Shown piece by piece: positions 1-7,223 of a stretch of DNA of 7,683 nucleotides; positions within the stretch are counted from its first letter, which is position 1, and each line of letters opens with the position of its first letter. Origin of the DNA: Candidatus Sulfopaludibacter sp. SbA3 (lineage in GTDB: Bacteria; Acidobacteriota; Terriglobia; 20CM-2-55-15); NCBI GenBank assembly GCA_945861845.1, contig CAMAWS010000143.1, positions 1-7,683 of the forward strand. Reading direction: 5' to 3'. Position numbers and translations under genes: made by a program. The notes under the pieces were generated by a model. It saw nothing but the letters and a program-made list of their open reading frames with translations, did not search any database and was not told where the DNA came from.

Positions 1-1
1 T

Positions 2-262
2 CTCGAGCTCCAGATAACGATGATCGATACGAAGGCTTACACGGCGCCGTGGGAAGGCCCGAAGCAAGTCGTGGAGCGGATGCCAACATCCGACGGAGTC
101 GCCTTGGGCATCTGGGGGACCAAGCCCGATGGCACTCCGTACCCGGACATCCGGGAAGACATGTGTGTTTATTCCGATGAGCACTTATTCTGGATCAATG
201 ACGATCCTCTCGGCCTCGGCAACAACTTTGGCGACGCGCTGACAGGAACGGACAAGAAATAG
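2..262 (+). CDS. Unidentified protein, C-terminal part (5' end outside window)
   Basis: This is the last 86 codons of a gene that begins before the window. The reading frame is open back to base 2 (encoding LELQIT before the first Met), and the Met at base 20 has no ribosome binding site, so I treat it as internal. The visible part is soluble, acidic and rich in Gly, Pro and Asp, with 'KAYTAPW' near its beginning and no membrane segment. A short 'ITM.D.KAYT.PW' segment resembles the C-terminal end of secreted, beta-rich proteins of unknown function that I recall from acidobacterial genomes; that link is from memory and inference. The stop is 12 bases before the start of the cytochrome c gene, which suggests one transcript and a shared envelope or extracytoplasmic role. 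I cannot assign a function. Confidence 0.7.
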   Translation, partial: LELQITMIDTKAYTAPWEGPKQVVERMPTSDGVALGIWGTKPDGTPYPDIREDMCVYSDEHLFWINDDPLGLGNNFGDALTGTDKK

Positions 263-263
263 C

Positions 264-270
264 AGGAGAG
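264..270 (+). promoter_or_regulatory. Ribosome binding site of the cytochrome c gene
   Basis: AGGAGAG lies 4 bases before the ATG at 275 and right after the stop of the preceding gene. It is a good Shine-Dalgarno match, though slightly close to the start, and it fixes the start at 275. No terminator separates the two genes. Confidence 0.7.
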
Positions 271-274
271 AAAG

Positions 275-1381
275 ATGAAGTTCGGATCACTAATTGTGCT
301 GGTGGGCTTGCTGGCCGCACCAGTGGCCAGCGGCCAGGCGGGACAACAACAGAGGCCGCAGATGGCGGAAGAGGTATTCACGAATCTCCAGATTCTCAGG
401 GGCATTCCCGTCGATGAATTCATGGACACGATGGGATTTTTTTCCGCCTCCACCGGCATGAACTGTACGGAGTGCCATACAAAGGACGCCGATACCTCCT
501 GGGCACATTACGCAGCCGATGGGCCGATAAAGAATACCGCGCGCAGAATGATGCGGATGGTCACCGCCATCAACAGGGATCATTTCGGAGGACGGCGTGG
601 AATAACGTGCTTCACCTGTCACTCGGGCGGTCAACGGCCGAAGGTTGACCCCAGCCTTGCTGTACAGTACAGCGTGCCGCTGGACGATCCGAACGAGTTC
701 GTCCCTACCGGGCAGGAACCCGCCGCCCCTATTCTCGATAAGTACATTCAGGCTATCGGCGGGGCTGCGCGGTTGGCGGCCGTTACCAGCTTTACGGCAA
801 AGGGAACCTACATGGGGTACGACACCTATCAGCAGAAGGTTCCCCTCGACATCTATGCGCAAGCGCCCGGGCGCGTCGCCACGGTCGCTCATGAGGTCGG
901 ACCCAGCAAGGCGGACACCATGAGAGTCTACGACGGCCGTACCGCCTGGTTCGCCTCACGCGACAAACCGGTCCCGGTAATGCCGTTGACTGGTGGAAAT
1001 CTGGAAGGCGCCAAACTGGACGCGATTCTCTTCTTTCCGGCGCAGATCAAGCAAGCTTTCACGCAATGGCGCACCGGTTTGGCGTCTATTGATGATCGCG
1101 ACGTCCAGGTCGTTCAGGGAACCAACGCCGGACAGCCTCCGGTGAAGCTGTACTTCGACGAGGAGTCCGGTCTGCTGGTGCGGGTCGTGCGCTATGCCGA
1201 TTCGATAGTCGGCCGTGTGCCCACACAGATCGACTACTCCGATTACCGCGACGTTGCCGGCGTCAAGGTGCCTTTCAAGAGAATCGTGACATGGACGGAC
1301 AATCGGACTTTCATAGATCTCACTGAAGTGCGGGCCAATGTTCCAATTGACGCCGCGAGGTTTGCACGACCCGGACAGTAA
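275..1381 (+). CDS. Secreted two-haem cytochrome c, reaction-centre cytochrome c subunit-like, with beta-rich C-terminal domain
   Basis: This is a 368-residue exported protein. Residues 1-20 form a signal peptide (Lys at position 2, a hydrophobic core, then an Ala/Ser/Gly cleavage region). Residues about 30-130 resemble the cytochrome c subunit of photosynthetic reaction centres. There are two haem-attachment motifs, CTECH (C64, C67, H68) and CFTCH (C112, C115, H116). Each follows a helix with Met residues that could be axial ligands (M50/M53 and M92/M93/M95), as in that family. Residues about 150-365 form a second, beta-rich domain ending in a 'DYRDVAGVKVPF' segment, like domains related to LolA-type lipoprotein carriers. 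Only two haem sites are present, against four in true reaction-centre subunits, and no photosynthesis genes are nearby. A role in periplasmic electron transfer or in a respiratory or oxidative enzyme system is therefore more likely than photosynthesis. The substrate or redox partner is unknown. Confidence 0.88.
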   Translation: MKFGSLIVLVGLLAAPVASGQAGQQQRPQMAEEVFTNLQILRGIPVDEFMDTMGFFSASTGMNCTECHTKDADTSWAHYAADGPIKNTARRMMRMVTAINRDHFGGRRGITCFTCHSGGQRPKVDPSLAVQYSVPLDDPNEFVPTGQEPAAPILDKYIQAIGGAARLAAVTSFTAKGTYMGYDTYQQKVPLDIYAQAPGRVATVAHEVGPSKADTMRVYDGRTAWFASRDKPVPVMPLTGGNLEGAKLDAILFFPAQIKQAFTQWRTGLASIDDRDVQVVQGTNAGQPPVKLYFDEESGLLVRVVRYADSIVGRVPTQIDYSDYRDVAGVKVPFKRIVTWTDNRTFIDLTEVRANVPIDAARFARPGQ

Positions 1382-1393
1382 ACTGGATCGATC

Positions 1394-1717
1394 TCAGAGG
1401 CGATCAATTTTCGCGGCCAGAATGAAGTCGCTTTCAGTGAGACCGTTGATTTTGTGGGTCCAGATCTTGATTCCCACTTTTCCCCAGGCGAGATAGATAT
1501 CGGGGTGGTGACCCTGTTGTTCAGACAGGGCCCCCACCTTGTTCGTAAAATCCAGGGCCGTCTTGAAGTCAGAAAATTTCACCGTTCTCTCCAGGTGATG
1601 CGTGTCCACGACCGACCATTCCTTTACTTCGGCCGCCAGCGGCTGAATCTCTTCGGCCGTTAGCGGCGGCACACCCCCTCGGCAAGGAATACAGGTTTTC
1701 TCGGAAAGTCCCGACAT
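1394..1717 (-). CDS. Pterin-4a-carbinolamine dehydratase
   Basis: This 107-residue protein is a 4a-hydroxytetrahydrobiopterin dehydratase (PCD/DCoH family, EC 4.2.1.96). The family removes water from the 4a-carbinolamine formed when aromatic amino acid hydroxylases use tetrahydropterin, and in many bacteria it also has less well defined roles linked to pterin or molybdopterin metabolism. The family core is clear: 'GHHPDIYLAWGKV' around residues 69-81 with the active-site pair H70/H71, then 'WTHKINGLTESD' with H88 and D97. A short N-terminal extension carries C9-x2-C12 ('CIPCRGG'), which is common in the longer bacterial members. The start is well supported by GGAGGT 9 bases upstream and an extended -10 promoter further up. 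The gene converges on the cytochrome gene with 12 bases between stops, and its start codon abuts the sirtuin start. No aromatic hydroxylase is in view. The common symbol phhB would imply a phenylalanine hydroxylase operon, so I give none. Confidence 0.93.
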   Translation of the reverse strand: MSGLSEKTCIPCRGGVPPLTAEEIQPLAAEVKEWSVVDTHHLERTVKFSDFKTALDFTNKVGALSEQQGHHPDIYLAWGKVGIKIWTHKINGLTESDFILAAKIDRL

Positions 1718-2476
1718 GTGATGATTACCTCCGTGAGCGAAATTCTAGCAGAGCTTGCATCGCGGTTTCGGCCCGACTCCAGAATTACTGTGCTGACGGG
1801 CGCAGGCGTCTCGGCCGCCAGCGGAGTCCCGACTTTTCGCGGACCCGGCGGACTTTACAAGAACCGGCGCGTGGAGCAGATCGGCACACCCGAGGCGTTC
1901 GGACGGGATCCTCAGTTTGTCTGGGAGTGGTACAACTGGCGGCGCGAGGTCATCGCAACGAAACAGCCAAACCGCGCGCATGAAGTACTGGCCCGGTGGA
2001 GCCAGCGCTACCCACGGTTTACCCTGATCACTCAAAACGTCGATGGCCTGCACGAGCGAGCCGGCACGCAGAATGTGCTTCGTTTTCACGGTTCGATCTG
2101 GGAAGTACTTTGCTGGGAAAGGTGCAAACAGTCGCCTCCACGGTGGCGCGATGAGACGGCTCCGTTCACGGAAATACCTCCCCGTTGCCCGTATTGCGGA
2201 GGCATCGTCAGGCCCGGCGTTGTCTGGTTCGGAGAAGGTATCGATCCGGAGGTGATGAAGCGGTCGATGGACGCCCTCGACTGCGACATCTTCCTCACTA
2301 TTGGCACATCGGCCGTCGTATATCCCGCCGCGGGCCTCATACACGAAGCGAAGACCCGTGGCGCGTTCACCGTGGAGATCAACATTGAAACCACGCCTGC
2401 TGCCGCTTCGCTGGATTTGCCGCTGGAGGGTCCGGCCGAGGAAGTTCTAGATCATATCGAGAGGTTCATCCTTTAA
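1718..2476 (+). CDS. cobB: Class III sirtuin, NAD-dependent protein deacylase (CobB/SIRT5-like)
   Basis: This 252-residue protein is a complete sirtuin, which removes acyl groups from protein lysines using NAD and releases nicotinamide and O-acyl-ADP-ribose. Motifs in order are: the NAD-binding GAGVSAASGVPTFRG (28-42); TQNVDGLHERAG (105-116); the catalytic His in FHG (H124); zinc ligands C132/C136 and C157/C160; RPGVVWFGE (165-173); GTSAVVYPA (196-204); and EIN (220-222). Y72 and R75 form the Y-x-x-R pair ('YNWR') that in E. coli CobB and human SIRT5 binds acidic acyl groups, so desuccinylation or demalonylation is likely along with deacetylation. The first zinc pair is spaced Cx3C rather than the usual Cx2C. 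The start is GTG at 1718, with GGAAAG 9 bases upstream; ATG at 1721 is the next codon and equally possible. The gene is head-to-head with the pterin dehydratase with no bases between the start codons. The protein is cytoplasmic. The symbol follows the general family name. Confidence 0.93.
   Translation: MMITSVSEILAELASRFRPDSRITVLTGAGVSAASGVPTFRGPGGLYKNRRVEQIGTPEAFGRDPQFVWEWYNWRREVIATKQPNRAHEVLARWSQRYPRFTLITQNVDGLHERAGTQNVLRFHGSIWEVLCWERCKQSPPRWRDETAPFTEIPPRCPYCGGIVRPGVVWFGEGIDPEVMKRSMDALDCDIFLTIGTSAVVYPAAGLIHEAKTRGAFTVEINIETTPAAASLDLPLEGPAEEVLDHIERFIL
1727..1732 (-). promoter_or_regulatory. Ribosome binding site of the pterin dehydratase gene
   Basis: Read on the minus strand this is GGAGGT, a near-perfect Shine-Dalgarno sequence 9 bases before the ATG at 1717. 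It lies inside the first codons of the sirtuin gene on the other strand. Confidence 0.75.
1742..1750 (-). promoter_or_regulatory. Extended -10 promoter for the pterin dehydratase gene
   Basis: Read on the minus strand, TGCTAGAAT is an extended -10 element (TGn followed by TAGAAT, one mismatch from TATAAT). No good -35 is visible at 17 bases, which is usual for extended -10 promoters. Transcription would start near 1735, giving an 18-base leader that contains the GGAGGT. The promoter is within codons 9-11 of the sirtuin gene. Confidence 0.5.
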
Positions 2477-2526
2477 TTGCCCCCTACCCACCTTTACGCC
2501 CGTCGATCCGAATTCTCGCGTTCGCA

Positions 2527-3579
2527 TCAGTCCTGCGATTGGGTGCTGAAAGAAAGGTTGGCGTTGAAGAAAGGCAGGACTTTCGTCCCGAAGCGCTCAG
2601 CGATCCGGCCGGTGTGATCGCCGTCATAGATTTCGAAGCTGTGTGAAATGCCATTTTGGGTCAGGGCCTGGTGCAGCGCGTTCGTGCCCGGGCCCGCCTC
2701 TTCGTCCTTGTTTCCGGCGTCCATTGCAATCGCCCGGAGCTTTCGAAGATTGGGCAGGTACTCACGGAGTGTCGCAACCGGCGCGTTGGCCGCCCATTTC
2801 GCCGCTACCTCAGGCTGAAGCTGACCGTTCTTTATCGGCAGGTCGAAAAAGAGCGGCGGATTTGCCGTATTGGGAGACCAGGCGGCGGCAGTCGCGAGCA
2901 CGGTCCTGGTAGGGTAATCGGTTTCGGTAACGTCCTCCATGGTGCGGATACCCGCGGCCCGCCTCATCAGCGTGGCAGAGGGGCGGCCGGGCACCAGGCA
3001 GCAACCGCTCATGATGTAGATTCCGGAAAATACCTCAGGATGTTTCATCCCTATCCGGAGCGCTCCATAACCGCCCATGGAGTGGCCTGCCAGTCCGCGG
3101 CTTGCCGGTTCAGCTATTGTGCGGTAGTGCTGGTCCACGTAGGCAACCAGGTCCCGCGCGATAAAGGCCTCCCAGTTCCCTGTCACCGGAGAATTTGAAT
3201 AGAAGCTGCCCTGGAAGACAGTGAATGAATTCGGCATCACGAGAATGATTTCGCGGATGGCTCCGCCAGAAATGGCTCGATCCATAGCAGCGTCTGCATG
3301 GTATGACGAAGAGGCTCCAAACCAGGTTTCATCGCTATCGGCGTAGCCGTGCAGCAGATAGACCACAGGATAGCGGCGATCTCGATCGGTGGCGTAACCG
3401 GGCGGCAGGTAGATCGAAACATCGCGGTCCGCGGTGTCACCCGAGAGGTTCTTCTCAAGGGCGCTTCCGTGCACTTTGATGCGTTCCACCACGCCAGTTT
3501 GAGAGAACAAAGCGCCGGCTGAGCCTGCGACGATGAGAGCGGTGGCGGCCAGGTTGCGAGCCCACTTCATTTTCGCCAT
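2527..3579 (-). CDS. Secreted alpha/beta-hydrolase esterase (esterase D / enterochelin esterase-like family)
   Basis: This 350-residue exported hydrolase belongs to the 'putative esterase' alpha/beta-hydrolase family, which includes esterase D, feruloyl and acetylxylan esterases, mycolyltransferase-like proteins and Fes-type enzymes. Residues 1-27 are a signal peptide (basic n-region, core 'ATALIVAGSAGALF'). The nucleophile is S167 in GHSMGG. 'LLHGYADSDETW' (75-86) gives the oxyanion-hole strand and loop, D292 in 'GNKDE' is the likely acid and H322 in 'GDHTG' the catalytic His. The spacing is normal and nothing is truncated. The substrate cannot be read from sequence; a carbohydrate-linked ester is one option. 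It converges on the sirtuin gene (50 bases between stops) and diverges from the isocitrate dehydrogenase gene. The longest start (3579, weak GGG 7 bases upstream) is given. The strong upstream promoter instead predicts an mRNA that begins at the fourth codon, ATG at 3570. Confidence 0.87.
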   Translation of the reverse strand: MAKMKWARNLAATALIVAGSAGALFSQTGVVERIKVHGSALEKNLSGDTADRDVSIYLPPGYATDRDRRYPVVYLLHGYADSDETWFGASSSYHADAAMDRAISGGAIREIILVMPNSFTVFQGSFYSNSPVTGNWEAFIARDLVAYVDQHYRTIAEPASRGLAGHSMGGYGALRIGMKHPEVFSGIYIMSGCCLVPGRPSATLMRRAAGIRTMEDVTETDYPTRTVLATAAAWSPNTANPPLFFDLPIKNGQLQPEVAAKWAANAPVATLREYLPNLRKLRAIAMDAGNKDEEAGPGTNALHQALTQNGISHSFEIYDGDHTGRIAERFGTKVLPFFNANLSFSTQSQD

Positions 3580-3606
3580 TAGACATCCCGAAAGGAATCA
3601 AGTCAA
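3578..3606 (-). promoter_or_regulatory. Sigma70-type promoter of the esterase gene
   Basis: Read on the minus strand: TTGACT (3606-3601), exactly 17 bases, then TCTAAT (3583-3578). Each hexamer is one mismatch from consensus. The expected transcription start is 3571-3570, at the second in-frame ATG of the esterase gene, so the transcript would be leaderless or nearly so. The ATG at 3579 would lie within the -10 element and could not be translated from this transcript. Confidence 0.6.
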
Positions 3607-3608
3607 TC

Positions 3609-3677
3609 GCGCGCGGTCATAGACCGCACCTACAGTCTGAACCACCTCAGCTGTATACGCTGTCTGTGACCGCGCAC
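3609..3677. repeat. 69-base imperfect palindrome between two divergent genes
   Basis: The outer arms 3609-3624 and 3662-3677 are inverted repeats matching at 14 of 16 positions (arm core GGTCATAGAC against GTCTGTGACC). Inner arms TACAG (3631-3635) and CTGTA (3651-3655) pair around a 15-base loop. The left arm also forms its own perfect hairpin: GCGGTC (3613-3618), loop ATA, GACCGC (3622-3627). The element fills the middle of the esterase/isocitrate dehydrogenase divergent region, starting 2 bases from the esterase -35. It may be a dispersed palindromic repeat, since 'GGTCATAGACCGC.CCTACAG'-like sequences are familiar to me from acidobacterial intergenic regions, or an operator. The sequence alone cannot decide. 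Confidence 0.6.
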
Positions 3678-3694
3678 GATCTTGCAAGTGCGGC

Positions 3695-3700
3695 TATACT
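3695..3700 (+). promoter_or_regulatory. Candidate -10 element of the isocitrate dehydrogenase gene
   Basis: TATACT is one mismatch from TATAAT and would start transcription near 3707, leaving a leader of about 44 AT-rich bases before the ATG at 3751. The 17-base spacing puts the -35 at 3672-3677 (GCGCAC), which is not a match and lies in the right arm of the palindrome, so an activator or another sigma factor may be needed. An 8-base perfect palindrome, CTTGCAAG, sits in the spacer at 3681-3688. Confidence 0.4.
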
Positions 3701-3747
3701 ATTTGGTTTCCGGCCGATGCAAAACAATCAATATTACGAACGGATGA

Positions 3748-5991
<2,244 letters not shown>

Positions 5992-5995
5992 GCCA

Positions 5996-6016
5996 GTGCC
6001 TGGAAGTCCCCGGCAC
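5996..6016 (+). terminator. Hairpin just after icd, possible terminator
   Basis: Starting 4 bases after the stop, GTGCC (5996-6000) plus GG (6002-6003) pairs with CC (6009-6010) plus GGCAC (6012-6016). This makes a 7-bp stem with one T.C mismatch and a 5-base loop. There is no T-run after it, so it is not a classical intrinsic terminator. It could protect the 3' end, or be an outer part of the adjoining repeat. Confidence 0.3.
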
Positions 6017-6017
6017 G

Positions 6018-6211
6018 AGCCACGGAGTGGCGAAAGACTGATAGCCACGGGCGTCAGCCCGTGGTTGACCAACCGACCGAGCATCAGCACCGTAGGTGCG
6101 ACATAGCACGAAACTTGAATGCTGTGCCGCCCCCCTGGGGCTGGGCATAACGTGCTTGTTTGAACCCACGGGCTAACGCCCGTGGCTATCATGTTTCGCC
6201 GCTACGCGGCT
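6018..6211. repeat. Palindromic intergenic element with terminal inverted repeats (REP/BIME- or MITE-like)
   Basis: The two ends are inverted copies of each other. Bases 6040-6064 match the reverse complement of 6166-6190 at 24 of 25 positions (GATAGCCACGGGCG...). The match continues outward with mismatches and one gap to 6018 and 6211 (AGCC.CG..G.GGCGAAA). Each end carries two hairpins: CCACGGGC/GCCCGTGG with 4-base loops (6045-6064 and 6166-6185), and an outer GCCAC-GGA-GTGGC (6019-6031) or GCCGC-TAC-GCGGC (6198-6210). The interior has GCACC-GTA-GGTGC (6087-6099) and the distant pair AGCACG (6105-6110) with CGTGCT (6151-6156). No open frame in it looks like a protein. I recall very similar 'GCCACGGGCGT.AGCCCGTGG' and 'AGCACCTACGGTGC' palindromes as abundant dispersed repeats in acidobacterial genomes. 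It fills most of the icd-to-transporter gap. Confidence 0.75.
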
Positions 6212-6267
6212 TTCTTCTGCACAGCCCACACAACCCCCTGCCTGAGACCAGCGCCGCGTGATAACGT

Positions 6268-7179
6268 GTGGACGTGCGTGACCCTAAACAGTGGGTTGTT
6301 GACGGACTGCTCCTCAGCGTAGTCACGGTCTGGGGACTCAATTTCTCCATCATCAAATTCGTCTATCGCGACATTCATCCCCTTGCATTCAACGCCCTGA
6401 GATTCGTTGTCGCCAGCATCGCGATGCTCCTGCTCATGAAATGGCGGGGGAGCAGTTTCCACATCGACCCCGAAGACAGGCCGGCTTTCCTCGCTCTCGG
6501 AGTAATTGGACATACCATCTATCAATTCTTTTTCATGCTGGGCCTGGAGAGAACGAAGGCGGGTAACGCCGGCCTGTTCATGGCCCTGACGCCAATATTT
6601 GCGTACCTTGTCGGGGTAGCGGGAAAGCGAGAGCGCTTCAACCCGGCAGTAATGGCTGGAATCATTCTGTCCCTGATCGGTGTCTCGATCATCGTGTTGT
6701 TCGGGTCGGCCGAAGTGTCTTTCGGCAGCACATGGGCAGGAGACCTGCTGATGATTGCGGCAGCATTCTGCTGGGGAACGTATAGTGGCGGCGCATCGAG
6801 GCTGGCAATCAAGTACGGGGCTGTTCGCCTTACAGTTCTGACGACCGTTGCCGGGACGGCGATCATGGTCCCGCTTTCGGCGCCATGGATCGTGCGCCAG
6901 GACTGGCTTTCCGTGTCATTCCCCGTATGGCTGGGTTTCCTCTACGCTACCTTCGGTGGAATCGTCTATTCCTACTTCATCTGGGCATATGCCCTTGGAA
7001 AGGTAGGAGTGGCCCACACCGCAATCTTCTCCAACATCACTCCGATAATCGCACTGCTGGCAGGATGGATTGTTCTGGCTGAACAACTCAGCATTCCTCA
7101 GGCTGCAGGAGTTGTACTTGTGCTCACCGGAGTATTCATCGTTAGGGCGTTAAAACCTCTTCCTATACCGGAAGAATAG
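6268..7179 (+). CDS. EamA/DMT-superfamily membrane transporter
   Basis: This 303-residue inner-membrane protein has the ten hydrophobic helices and two-fold internal repeat of EamA (drug/metabolite transporter) family permeases. Approximate helices are 12-30, 38-57, 73-93, 99-117, 127-145, 157-174, 186-204, 219-238, 246-270 and 277-294. Family-like sequences occur in both halves: 'WGLNFSIIK' with 'NALRFVVAS' in the first and 'WGTYSGGASR' opening the second, with 'SNITPIIALLAGWIVLAEQL' near the end, a typical EamA signature. Family members mostly export amino acids or other small metabolites, and the substrate here cannot be predicted. An in-frame stop at 6262-6264 limits the start to GTG at 6268 or 6274, since the next ATG would delete two helices. 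Neither GTG has a visible Shine-Dalgarno sequence. The gene lies 56 bases after the palindromic element and may be cotranscribed with the ABC permease after it. Confidence 0.9.
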   Translation: MDVRDPKQWVVDGLLLSVVTVWGLNFSIIKFVYRDIHPLAFNALRFVVASIAMLLLMKWRGSSFHIDPEDRPAFLALGVIGHTIYQFFFMLGLERTKAGNAGLFMALTPIFAYLVGVAGKRERFNPAVMAGIILSLIGVSIIVLFGSAEVSFGSTWAGDLLMIAAAFCWGTYSGGASRLAIKYGAVRLTVLTTVAGTAIMVPLSAPWIVRQDWLSVSFPVWLGFLYATFGGIVYSYFIWAYALGKVGVAHTAIFSNITPIIALLAGWIVLAEQLSIPQAAGVVLVLTGVFIVRALKPLPIPEE

Positions 7180-7181
7180 AC

Positions 7182-7223
7182 ATGAGCCGCTGCGAATGCC
7201 AGGCCGACAGGGCGCAGCCATAA
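7182..7223 (+). CDS. Possible 13-codon minicistron ahead of the ABC permease
   Basis: An ATG at 7182 opens a 13-codon frame (MSRCECQADRAQP). It starts 2 bases after the transporter stop and has GGAAGA 6 bases upstream, a better ribosome binding site than that of the permease. Its stop overlaps the permease start in TAATG. This is the arrangement expected for translational coupling or a leader peptide, but a frame this short can arise by chance, and no conservation can be checked here. Confidence 0.25.
   Translation: MSRCECQADRAQP

Noticed and set aside
275..670. Evidence for phototrophy from the reaction-centre cytochrome-like domain
   Set aside because: Only two of the four haem motifs are present and no other photosynthesis gene is nearby. 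This family is widespread in non-phototrophs, so the name does not indicate phototrophy.
1386..1405. Terminator between the convergent cytochrome and pterin dehydratase genes
   Set aside because: GATCG and CGATC form only a 5-bp stem around a 10-base loop with no T-run, which is too weak to call.
2477..2526. Bidirectional terminator between the sirtuin and esterase genes
   Set aside because: The 50 bases hold no stable hairpin or T-run; only a trivial GAATTC palindrome is visible.
2527..3579. Naming the esterase S-formylglutathione hydrolase or enterochelin esterase
   Set aside because: The protein has a signal peptide and no formaldehyde or siderophore genes around it. The catalytic motifs are shared across the whole family, so a specific name is not supported.
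6040..6190. CRISPR array or integron attachment sites
   Set aside because: The repeated parts are only two and in inverted, not direct, orientation. There are no regular spacers and no cas or integrase gene.
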